From NCBI GenBank assembly GCA_019232735.1, contig JAFANL010000157.1, positions 1 through 6,205 on the forward strand: a stretch of DNA of 6,205 nt, written 5' to 3'. The notes below the pieces were generated by a model. It was not told where the DNA came from and made no database searches. It was given only the letters and a program-made list of their open reading frames with translations. Shown here one piece after another: positions 1 through 4,968 of this stretch (the first letter of the stretch is position 1; each line of letters begins with the position of its first letter). Position numbers and translations under genes: made by a program. The DNA is from Aquitalea sp. GTDB taxonomy: Bacteria > Pseudomonadota > Gammaproteobacteria > Burkholderiales > Chromobacteriaceae.

Positions 1-200
1 TTATCCCGGCGCTGATTGAGTCCTGGCAGGCGGAGGGCCGCCACAGCCAGTACATCAACTATGCCCGCTTTGCCGAGATGAGCAGCTTTGGCGGCATCCG
101 CATCGAGGACAATGTACTGGTGACGGACAGTGGCAGCCGGGTGCTGGGCGAACCCATCCCCAAGACGGTGGAAGAGCTGGAAGCCATCATGCAGATGTAA
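1..200 (+). CDS. Xaa-Pro aminopeptidase-like M24 metallopeptidase, 3' end only
   Basis: This is the C-terminal 65 codons of a gene that begins before the window; the reading frame starts at base 3 and ends with TAA at 198-200. The translated tail contains GGIRIEDNVLVTDSG, the last conserved block of the M24 'pita-bread' aminopeptidase P / prolidase family. The Glu of RIED (codon 105-107) is, in that family, one of the ligands of the two-metal centre. The ending GEPIPKTVEELEAIM is also typical of the Xaa-Pro aminopeptidase branch. Known members are cytoplasmic enzymes that remove the N-terminal residue from peptides with proline in position two. The catalytic His and Asp ligands lie outside the window, so activity and exact subfamily cannot be judged. 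An intrinsic terminator follows 26 bases after the stop, which suggests it is the last gene of its transcript. Confidence 0.8.
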   Translation, partial: IPALIESWQAEGRHSQYINYARFAEMSSFGGIRIEDNVLVTDSGSRVLGEPIPKTVEELEAIMQM

Positions 201-226
201 GCTGTCCCGCTATCTCACCAGCAAAG

Positions 227-251
227 AAACCGCCGTTACCGGCGGTTTTTT
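227..251 (+). terminator. Intrinsic terminator of the M24 peptidase gene
   Basis: There is a perfect 9-bp stem (227-235 pairing with 240-248) with a four-base loop TTAC and a run of six T at 246-251. It starts 26 bases after the TAA stop of the upstream gene. This is a textbook Rho-independent terminator for + strand transcription. Confidence 0.93.
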
Positions 252-339
252 CATGTCTGGCAGGTGGGATGCGCTGGCAGCGGTGGGCGACAGGACCGTG
301 AGCACGGGCAAGCCGGGAGGGGATGCCGTACAAGGGGCA

Positions 340-372
340 GGCCTGGCTGGGGGTATCCAGGCCATGATTTTT
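340..372 (+). terminator. Second terminator-like hairpin
   Basis: GGCCTGG (340-346) pairs perfectly with CCAGGCC (357-363) around a 10-base loop. Four bases after the stem comes a run of five T (368-372). The shape is that of a weak intrinsic terminator on +. It lies about 90 bases beyond the strong terminator of the upstream gene, so it is either a backup or the end of a short untranslated transcript. Loop size and the gap before the T run lower confidence. Confidence 0.4.
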
Positions 373-458
373 CAGCGTTGCTTGTGGCTGTGTCAGCCGA
401 TGCTGAATCAGCCCGGCTGTCCGCAATACTTATTTGCAGCTTGTCCTTAACAACGGCC

Positions 459-485
459 TTGCATGTGAAAAATCCTGCCTAGAAT
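459..485 (+). promoter_or_regulatory. Candidate sigma-70 promoter of the CBS-domain gene
   Basis: A -35-like TTGCAT (459-464) and a good -10-like TAGAAT (480-485) are separated by 15 bases, shorter than the usual 16-18. Transcription would start near 491-493, giving a leader of about 120 bases ahead of the ATG at 615 and placing the hairpin at 491-524 at the very 5' end of the RNA. The -10 match is convincing, the spacing is not. Confidence 0.4.
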
Positions 486-490
486 GAAAT

Positions 491-524
491 CTGGGCCGGC
501 GCGGGGGAGACAGCGCCGGTTCAG
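491..524 (+). promoter_or_regulatory. 5' leader hairpin with GGA in the loop
   Basis: Bases 491-502 can pair with 513-524 as a 12-bp stem: ten Watson-Crick pairs plus two G-U pairs at 494/521 and 495/520. The GC-rich core is CCGGCGC/GCGCCGG. The 10-base loop GGGGGAGACA contains a GGA. The structure sits immediately downstream of the predicted promoter and about 90 bases before the ATG of the CBS-domain gene. There is no T run after it, so it is not an intrinsic terminator. It could stabilise the 5' end of the mRNA or present a protein-binding loop. Confidence 0.5.
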
Positions 525-614
525 CCCGTCAGCGACGTGACAGCCCGCCTGCCGCGCCACTGTGACCAGGCGATTGCCTAGCCAGACAACAACATCCATC
601 AGCTGGAGAGTCAC

Positions 615-1217
615 ATGGAAACCTCATTTCAAGCGCTGCCATCCATGGCCATGCCCAAACATACCGATCTGGTTCATCTGGACCAGCGCCCGCTGCGGCC
701 CATCAATCTGAAAAGCCCGGCGCTGGAGGTGATGACCGATTTGCGCATTATTGATCCGGTCAGCATTGGCGAGGATGAAATCCTGCGCCATGCGCACAAT
801 CTGATGATCAGCCGCGGCATCCGCCTGCTGTTTGTGCAGGATGACGATAGCCGGCTGGTGGGCCTGATCACCGCTTCGGACATTCTGGGCGAGCGCCCGA
901 TGCAGTGCATGCTGGAACATGGCAAGCGCCATGACGAAGTCAGGGTGCGGGATGTGATGACCCCGCGTGGCGAGCTGGAAATGCTGTCGCTGGCTGATGT
1001 GCAGAATGCCACCATCGGCCATATGGTGGCCACGCTGAAGCAGCAGGGGCGGCAACATGCGCTGGTGGCCGAGCTGGATCTCAACACCGGCCATTATCAG
1101 CTGTGCGGGATGTTCTCCACCTCGCACATGGCACGGCGGCTGGGCATGCCGCTCAACTTCATGCGCGTACCGCAGGCGCTGTCGGAAATCCAGCACGCCC
1201 TGCTGCACGAAGGCTGA
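615..1217 (+). CDS. CBS-domain pair protein
   Basis: The product is 200 aa and, with no signal peptide or membrane segment, is presumably cytoplasmic. Two CBS domains make up most of it. The first spans about residues 38-95 and ends in the typical GLITASDIL strand-turn-helix (83-91). The second spans about 110-177, begins VRDVMTP (111-117) and ends GMFSTSHMARRLG. CBS pairs (Bateman modules) in other proteins bind adenosine nucleotides and act as energy or ligand sensors. Here no enzymatic or transport domain is attached, so the partner is unknown. The first 35 residues look like a flexible extension. The ATG at 615 is preceded by GGAGAG (605-610), a good ribosome binding site. The gene is probably monocistronic, with its own promoter and a long leader, and converges on the Lrp-type gene 22 bases downstream. 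Family assignment is firm; the biological role is not known. Confidence 0.88.
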   Translation: METSFQALPSMAMPKHTDLVHLDQRPLRPINLKSPALEVMTDLRIIDPVSIGEDEILRHAHNLMISRGIRLLFVQDDDSRLVGLITASDILGERPMQCMLEHGKRHDEVRVRDVMTPRGELEMLSLADVQNATIGHMVATLKQQGRQHALVAELDLNTGHYQLCGMFSTSHMARRLGMPLNFMRVPQALSEIQHALLHEG

Positions 1218-1239
1218 TTCACCCGGGCGGGCTTGGGCC

Positions 1240-1731
1240 TCAGCTGCCTTCGCCCGCCATGTCCTGCGGCACGGCCGTGCTGTATTTGGTGGTTTCCATC
1301 ACCACCAGCGATTCGAACTCGCGCACATTGTCATTACTCATGATGTGCTGGCGGACAAAGCGCTCGTAATCGGCCATGTCGCGCACCAGCACCACCAGGA
1401 CGAAATCCGGCCGCCCGGTCACGTGATAGCACTCCACCACTTCCGGCGCGGCGCGGATGGCCTGCTTGAAGGCATCCACCAGCGCAATGCGCTCCCGTTC
1501 CAGAATCACGTTCACCACCAGCCGCAGCGGGCGTCCCAGTACGGCCGGGTCCACCAGCGCCACTTCGCGGCGGATGATGCCCTCGCTGCGTAGCCGTTTC
1601 AGCCGCCGGGTGACGGCGGTGGGCGACAGGCTGACGGCTTCGGCCAGTTCGTCGTGGGTGCGGCGGGCATCTTCCTGCAGCAATGCCAGCAGCTTGCGGT
1701 CGTAGCCATCCAGCGGTATTTCATGCGCCAT
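1240..1731 (-). CDS. Lrp/AsnC-family transcriptional regulator
   Basis: The 163-aa product has the length and layout of the family. An N-terminal AsnC-type helix-turn-helix (about residues 7-60) includes LDGYDRKLLALLQEDAR and the recognition region SLSPTAVTRRLKRLRSEGII. It is followed by a RAM effector/oligomerisation domain (about 68-148) with the characteristic VTGRPDF turn (G106, D109), which in relatives lies at the amino-acid-binding interface. Family members act as octamers or dimers that sense amino acids and bend DNA. The reading frame is open further upstream, but ATG at 1731-1729 is chosen: it matches the usual family N-terminus and has AGGA (1743-1740) eight bases ahead, whereas the upstream extension is Cys/Arg-rich and unlike the family. 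The gene is divergent from an EamA exporter gene, an arrangement that commonly means local control of the exporter plus autoregulation. The amino acid sensed cannot be read from sequence. Confidence 0.92.
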   Translation of the reverse strand: MAHEIPLDGYDRKLLALLQEDARRTHDELAEAVSLSPTAVTRRLKRLRSEGIIRREVALVDPAVLGRPLRLVVNVILERERIALVDAFKQAIRAAPEVVECYHVTGRPDFVLVVLVRDMADYERFVRQHIMSNDNVREFESLVVMETTKYSTAVPQDMAGEGS

Positions 1732-1764
1732 ATCAGTAATCCTGCATTGCTTATTCAAAAACAT

Positions 1765-1782
1765 CAGTTTGCATGCATTCTG
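1765..1782. promoter_or_regulatory. Candidate Lrp-type operator (interrupted palindrome)
   Basis: CAG-TT-TGCATGCA-TT-CTG is an 18-base palindrome with 14 of 18 positions symmetric, lying between the divergent regulator and exporter genes. The CAG...CTG ends recall the outer bases of the E. coli Lrp consensus (YAG...CTR, 15 bases), though the spacing here is wider. It ends 34 bases upstream of the regulator ATG and overlaps where that gene's -35 region would lie (a weak GAATAA -10 is at 1756-1751 on the - strand). It is 68 bases upstream of the exporter ATG. Role is inferred from symmetry and position only. Confidence 0.45.
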
Positions 1783-1850
1783 GCGCAGTAAAACGCAGCA
1801 GGGCAAGCTGCAGCGCTGCCTACACTGGCTGCATCTTCCGGAGATGCACC

Positions 1851-2756
1851 ATGAATACATCCAGCGCCGCGCTGACCTTACCTTTCCTGCGCAGCCGCAG
1901 TCCATCCCGCTGGCTGCCGCTGGCCCTGTTTACCGTGCTGGTGCTGCTGTGGGCTTACAACTATGTGGTGATGAAGCAGACCTTGCAGGCCACCACACCC
2001 ATCACCCATCTGATCTTGCGCACGGCCCTGAGCAGCCTGACCTTGTTTGGCGTGCTGCTGGCGCGTGGTCGTGCCATCCGGCCGCAGCGGCTGGGGCAGG
2101 CGGCACAGGTGGGCTTGAGCACCACTTTTCTTTACAGCCTGTCCATCACCCTGGCGCTGGTGGCGGGGGCGGCAGGGCGGACTTCGGTGCTGGTATTCAC
2201 CATGCCGTTCTGGGTGGCGCTGCTGTCACGCGGGCTGCTGGGCGAGCCGTTTACCCTGCGTGCCCGCCAGGCACTGCTTGCCGGCTTTGCCGGGCTGATG
2301 CTGATCGTGGCGCCATGGCAGTTGCAAGGTGGTTTGCTGCCCATGCTGCTGGCGGTGCTGGCCGGTTTCTTCTGGGCGCTGGGCTCGGTGCTGAGCAAGC
2401 GCGCCACGCAGGGTGGCCAGCTGGATAGCCTGAATTTTTCGGCCTGGCAGGCATTGATCGGCCTGCTGCCCATGCTGGCTTTGTGGCCGTGGGCGGATTT
2501 TGCCCATATCCGTTGGTCGACCGGCTTTGTGTTGGGCATGGTATATGCCGGGGTGTTGTCCAGCGCGGTGGGCTGGCTGGCCTGGTTGTGGCTGCTGAAA
2601 CGCCTGCCGGCCAGCACGCTCAGTTTCAATGCGCTGGTGATTCCGGTGCTGGCGGTGATGATGGCGGCCAGTCAGCTGGGCGAGTGGCCGGTGTGGCGTG
2701 AACTGGCCGGCATGCTGTTGGTGGGGATGGGGATTGTGTTGATTGCCCGGCGCTAA
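1851..2756 (+). CDS. EamA/DMT-superfamily exporter
   Basis: The 301-aa product is an inner-membrane protein of the drug/metabolite transporter superfamily. Ten hydrophobic segments can be read, roughly at residues 22-40, 51-71, 83-104, 111-129, 139-154, 161-181, 197-213, 226-245, 259-275 and 284-299. They form two EamA repeats of five. Repeat hallmarks are visible: WAYNYVVMK in the first helix (W34, N37) and a GE pair at the end of each repeat (LLGEP near 131 and QLGEW near 277). Relatives export amino acids, metabolites or drugs. Pairing with a divergent Lrp/AsnC regulator makes amino-acid export a reasonable inference, but the substrate is not determined. ATG 1851 is chosen over an in-frame upstream ATG at 1773: it has GGAG (1840-1843) seven bases ahead, while the extra 26 residues would be Cys/Arg-rich and would overlap the candidate operator. 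Confidence 0.93.
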   Translation: MNTSSAALTLPFLRSRSPSRWLPLALFTVLVLLWAYNYVVMKQTLQATTPITHLILRTALSSLTLFGVLLARGRAIRPQRLGQAAQVGLSTTFLYSLSITLALVAGAAGRTSVLVFTMPFWVALLSRGLLGEPFTLRARQALLAGFAGLMLIVAPWQLQGGLLPMLLAVLAGFFWALGSVLSKRATQGGQLDSLNFSAWQALIGLLPMLALWPWADFAHIRWSTGFVLGMVYAGVLSSAVGWLAWLWLLKRLPASTLSFNALVIPVLAVMMAASQLGEWPVWRELAGMLLVGMGIVLIARR

Positions 2757-2773
2757 GCCAGGGATTACGCGTT

Positions 2774-2801
2774 AAAAAGGCCGCTGCACAGCGGCCTTTT
2801 T
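2774..2801. terminator. Bidirectional intrinsic terminator
   Basis: AAAAAGGCCGCT (2774-2785) pairs perfectly over 12 bp with AGCGGCCTTTTT (2790-2801) around the four-base loop GCAC. It ends in T runs on both strands. It lies 17 bases after the exporter stop (+) and 23 bases beyond the stop of the convergent small gene (-), so it probably serves both. Confidence 0.95.
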
Positions 2802-2824
2802 GTATTGGTGGAGGGCGGACTGGT

Positions 2825-3205
2825 TTACACCACCAGCGAGATGATGGTGCCCACGGTGACCGCAGCGGCCACCCAGCGGCCGGCGGTGAAATAGCCGCTG
2901 TCGGGCTTGGCGGTTTCTGCTGGCGGTTCCGTATTCGGGTCCGGCAGGTTCAATACCCCGTAGGTAAAGGATTTGACGGCCCCTCCGGTGGAGGAGGCGG
3001 CGCTGCTGTCCTTGTTGTCGCTCTGGCCAGCCTGCGCTGCGGTACTTTGCAGCTTGACGATGGTGGAGGGCGAACTGTTGTCCTGATCCTGGTTGGTGGC
3101 GGCAAGCTGGCTGCTGCTACTGGCCTGTGCCGTCTTGTCCACCGGCTTTGTCTGGACGGGCATGTTGACCATGCCGCTAGTGCTTGTTGTCTTGCTGATA
3201 TCCAT
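2825..3205 (-). CDS. Hypothetical protein with Ser/Thr/Gln-rich body and hydrophobic C-terminal tail
   Basis: I do not recognise this family with certainty. The 126-aa product has no Cys and a low-complexity first 75 residues rich in Ser, Thr, Gln, Ala and Asn, likely disordered. A more ordered-looking block follows (GGAVKSFTYGVLNLP, 74-88), then a Pro/Glu linker, then a C-terminal hydrophobic segment (about 107-126, TAGRWVAAAVTVGTIISLVV) running to the last residue. No N-terminal signal peptide is seen. The layout fits a tail-anchored protein or a secreted or assembly-dependent protein with a buried C-terminal helix. ATG 3205 is chosen, with GGGG five bases upstream; an in-frame TTG at 3226 would add seven residues and has a poorer site. 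A GATAAT -10-like hexamer lies at 3249-3244 on the - strand. The gene stands alone, converging with the EamA gene. That it is a real gene is supported by its composition, the terminator and the promoter-like element. Confidence 0.65.
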   Translation of the reverse strand: MDISKTTSTSGMVNMPVQTKPVDKTAQASSSSQLAATNQDQDNSSPSTIVKLQSTAAQAGQSDNKDSSAASSTGGAVKSFTYGVLNLPDPNTEPPAETAKPDSGYFTAGRWVAAAVTVGTIISLVV

Positions 3206-3243
3206 TACGACCCCGTCATCTGCCAAAGACGATTTGATACTCC

Positions 3244-3252
3244 ATTATCGGC
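3244..3252 (-). promoter_or_regulatory. Promoter -10-like element of the small tail-anchored-like gene
   Basis: On the - strand the bases read GCCGATAAT. This contains GATAAT, a good sigma-70 -10 hexamer, and also GCCGATAA, identical to the -10 consensus of the flagellar sigma factor FliA (sigma-28). It lies 38 bases upstream of the ATG at 3205. No convincing -35 of either type is found at the expected distance: CATG occupies the place where sigma-28 would want TAAA, with TCAT one base off. The promoter class is therefore undecided. Confidence 0.4.
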
Positions 3253-3318
3253 ATGCGATCTGGCCGGCATGAGGGGCCGGGATGTAAAGATGGGGTAAAG
3301 AAAAGTTAAGGCAGCTAG

Positions 3319-3335
3319 CACCGGGCGGGCCGGTG
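3319..3335 (-). terminator. Weak hairpin downstream of the DUF2145 gene
   Basis: CACCGG (3319-3324) pairs with CCGGTG (3330-3335) around a five-base loop, 22 bases beyond the DUF2145 stop. On the - strand the following bases are not an immediate T run; a TTTTCTTT stretch comes only about 14 bases later. It may be a weak terminator, a processing site, or chance in GC-rich DNA. Confidence 0.25.
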
Positions 3336-3357
3336 GTGAAGGAGCCGACAGGCGGGT

Positions 3358-4326
3358 TCAGTCCAGTTGCTGCACGGTATCGCCCGCCGCTGCACTGCAA
3401 TCAGCCGCCATGTCGTCCCAGCCGTGGTGTGTCACCAGGGTATTGCCGCGCAGGCAGAGCTGAATGCGCTCGGTGCCCTTGGCCTGTTGCTGAACAAAAC
3501 CTTCGATGGCGGTGGGCAGACTGAGCTGATAGCGGTTGGCGGCCAGATCGCTGTCCGGGTGATCCCCATTGTGGACCAGTGGTACCACATTGGTGGCCCA
3601 CACCATGTAGCGGTGCTTCACATCAACGGTGCTGGGGAGATAGTGCTGCTGCAGCAGCCAGTCCTGTGCCTGCTGGCGGCTATTGCCCTCCCGTGGCAAC
3701 TGTCCCCAGGCATGGGCCAGCAGTTCCACCAGCCATTGGTTGCAGTTCTGGTAGCGGGTGGAGAAGGGATAGGCATTGGCGCTGTAATCCGCGCCCAGCA
3801 GTTGCAAGGACAGCTTGTTGTCCAGCGCGGCCTGCACCAGTTGTGCCTCTTGTTGAGGAGGGAGCAACAGGATGGACAGATAGACATTGCTGCCTTGCGG
3901 CTGGTCGATCAGAAAGCCCGGCAGACCTTGGTCGTACAGATGAGGGCGCTGTTCGTCGCAGGCGTAATACAGCTGGCGCACCGACCAGGGTGAGTTGGGG
4001 TTGTGACGCAGGCTGATGCCGGCGTGGGACAGGCGAATGTTGAAGCGGTCCAGATCCAGCCCGGAGCGCGAGATGATGGCGGCCTGATGGTCAGACTGTT
4101 CCAGCAGCTGGCGTACCTGCTGGCTGAACAACAACAGATCGCTCTTGCGGGCGACGCTCTGCTGCGACGACTGTTCGCAGAACAGCATCGAGGAGGCCGC
4201 CGCACCATTGGCCAGCGTGGCCGACAATGCAAACAGCCCTGCCATGAGCAGGGCTTGCAAGCGACCACCATGAGACCTGCGGCGGTGGGTCAGGACACCA
4301 CCTTGGGTTGCACTTCGGATTTCCAC
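3358..4326 (-). CDS. DUF2145-family exported protein
   Basis: The 322-aa product resembles the DUF2145 family of proteobacterial proteins of unknown function. Blocks that I associate with the family are RLSHAGISLR (98-107), WSVRQLYYACDE (114-125), YDQGLPGFL (131-139), YSANAYPFSTRYQNCNQW (181-198) and the AQDWL...YLPSTVD stretch (220-235). Residues 1-45 look like a Sec signal peptide with a long basic N-region (THRRRSHGGR), a hydrophobic core (LQALLMAGLFALSATLA) and a likely cut near GAAA-S (44-45), so the protein is probably periplasmic. The mature part has five Cys (50, 123, 195, 291, 310). The start is uncertain: GTG at 4326 keeps the basic N-region and has GGA six bases ahead. The next candidates (TTG 4260, ATG 4245) would leave a signal without positive charges. 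With GTG the gene overlaps the upstream small gene by 37 bases, suggesting coupled expression. Function unknown; no catalytic activity is claimed. Confidence 0.82.
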   Translation of the reverse strand: MEIRSATQGGVLTHRRRSHGGRLQALLMAGLFALSATLANGAAASSMLFCEQSSQQSVARKSDLLLFSQQVRQLLEQSDHQAAIISRSGLDLDRFNIRLSHAGISLRHNPNSPWSVRQLYYACDEQRPHLYDQGLPGFLIDQPQGSNVYLSILLLPPQQEAQLVQAALDNKLSLQLLGADYSANAYPFSTRYQNCNQWLVELLAHAWGQLPREGNSRQQAQDWLLQQHYLPSTVDVKHRYMVWATNVVPLVHNGDHPDSDLAANRYQLSLPTAIEGFVQQQAKGTERIQLCLRGNTLVTHHGWDDMAADCSAAAGDTVQQLD

Positions 4327-4751
4327 GCCTGATCCAGCAGCAGGGCAAACGGCTGCTTGTTGTCAGCACGGGCAAAGGCCAGGCCGTAGGTCTGCTTCTG
4401 TGCATGAACAATCTGGCCGGCTTCCACACCGCTGTGCTTTACATCGGCCTGTGCCACAAACAGGTTGAACGGCGCAGTGGCATTGGCGGCGGCAACCGGT
4501 ACCAGCGTCAGCTGGGTTTTGCCGGGCTGGTCTGCCTGGGCAACGGCGACTACCTTGTAATCGCCTTCGGCGATATTGCCGACGGCCTTGGACGAATTCT
4601 GCAGCGAGGTAGACACACTGCCTACGGTGGCGCTGACGCTATCGGATACCGACAGCAGCGAAACAGCAGCTTCGGCCTGGCTGCCCAGCAGTGCCAGGGC
4701 GCAACAGATGATGGAGTGCTTCAGATTGCTCATGGTATTGGTCTTGTCCAT
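4290..4751 (-). CDS. Small exported protein, partner of the DUF2145 protein
   Basis: The product is 153 aa from ATG 4751 or 147 aa from ATG 4733; neither start has a clear ribosome binding site, so the longer is given. A Sec signal peptide is evident: Lys-containing start, hydrophobic core IICCALALLGS (14-24) and likely cleavage after AEA (26-28). The mature protein opens with a Ser/Val-rich stretch (about 30-56, SVSDSVSATVGSVSTSL). A probable beta-rich domain follows: GDYKVVAVAQ (63-72), KTQLTLVPV (78-86), a central FNLFVAQADV strand, and a closing YGLAFARADNKQPFALLLD (122-140). Apart from the signal peptide it has no Cys. From memory, similar small proteins sit beside DUF2145 genes in other betaproteobacteria, which supports the pair being a functional unit; this was not checked. 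It is first in the operon and divergent from an AraC-type regulator gene. Function unknown. Confidence 0.78.
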   Translation of the reverse strand: MDKTNTMSNLKHSIICCALALLGSQAEAAVSLLSVSDSVSATVGSVSTSLQNSSKAVGNIAEGDYKVVAVAQADQPGKTQLTLVPVAAANATAPFNLFVAQADVKHSGVEAGQIVHAQKQTYGLAFARADNKQPFALLLDQAWKSEVQPKVVS

Positions 4752-4860
4752 GCAGAGTGGAGACGGGCGCCAGGGCAGGTCGTGTCCGCTTTCCCCCGTG
4801 GGGGCGGGTGAACGACATGCCTTGCGCCGCGGTATTGTTCCTGTTCAGGTCGATGTATTC

Positions 4861-4918
4861 AAGCAGGTTTACAAGAATTGATCCCCAAGGCCGGTATGTC
4901 GCCTGCTTGTATCCGGCC
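4861..4918. promoter_or_regulatory. Inverted repeats in the divergent DUF2145-operon / AraC-type spacer
   Basis: Two inverted repeats interleave in the 217-base spacer. AAGCAGG (4861-4867) is repeated inverted as CCTGCTT (4902-4908), and GGCCGG (4889-4894) inverted as CCGGCC (4913-4918). AraC-family proteins usually bind pairs of half sites in such spacers, so these are candidate binding sites, but 6-7-bp repeats also occur by chance in GC-rich DNA. I could not place convincing -35/-10 elements for either gene. Confidence 0.25.
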
Positions 4919-4968
4919 GGGCAAGGCGGCAAGATCAGTGTTCAGTCAGCCGTCTGCATCAGGACACC

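Larger units (their letters stand above)
201..614. other. Long intergenic region without a supported gene
   Basis: This spacer separates the M24 peptidase gene from the CBS-domain gene. Short open frames on both strands lack a plausible ribosome binding site, family resemblance or normal protein composition, so none is called. What it does hold is listed separately: the terminator at 227-251, a second terminator-like hairpin at 340-372, a candidate promoter at 459-485 and a leader hairpin at 491-524. The stretch 525-600 shows nothing I can name. Confidence 0.7.

Noticed and set aside
624..1208. - strand open frame of 194 codons antisense to the CBS-domain gene
   Set aside because: His/Gln-rich shadow; the + strand frame has two recognisable CBS domains and a good ribosome binding site.
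1226..1258. GGCGGGC/GCCCGCC inverted repeat spanning the convergent ends of the CBS-domain and Lrp-type genes
   Set aside because: The loop is 19 bases, there is no T run on either side, and half of it is coding, so it is not convincing as a terminator.
1740..1905. Upstream extension of the Lrp-type gene to an ATG at 1905
   Set aside because: The extra 58 residues are Cys/Arg-rich, do not match the family, and would run through the candidate operator and the exporter start.
3367..3993. + strand open frame of 208 codons antisense to the DUF2145 gene
   Set aside because: The protein looks plausible in places, but the DUF2145 motifs and signal peptide on the other strand are decisive, and no ribosome binding site precedes this frame.
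4793..4804. CCCCCGTGGGGG palindrome upstream of the DUF2145 operon
   Set aside because: Only 4 bp can pair with a workable loop; too short to support a function.
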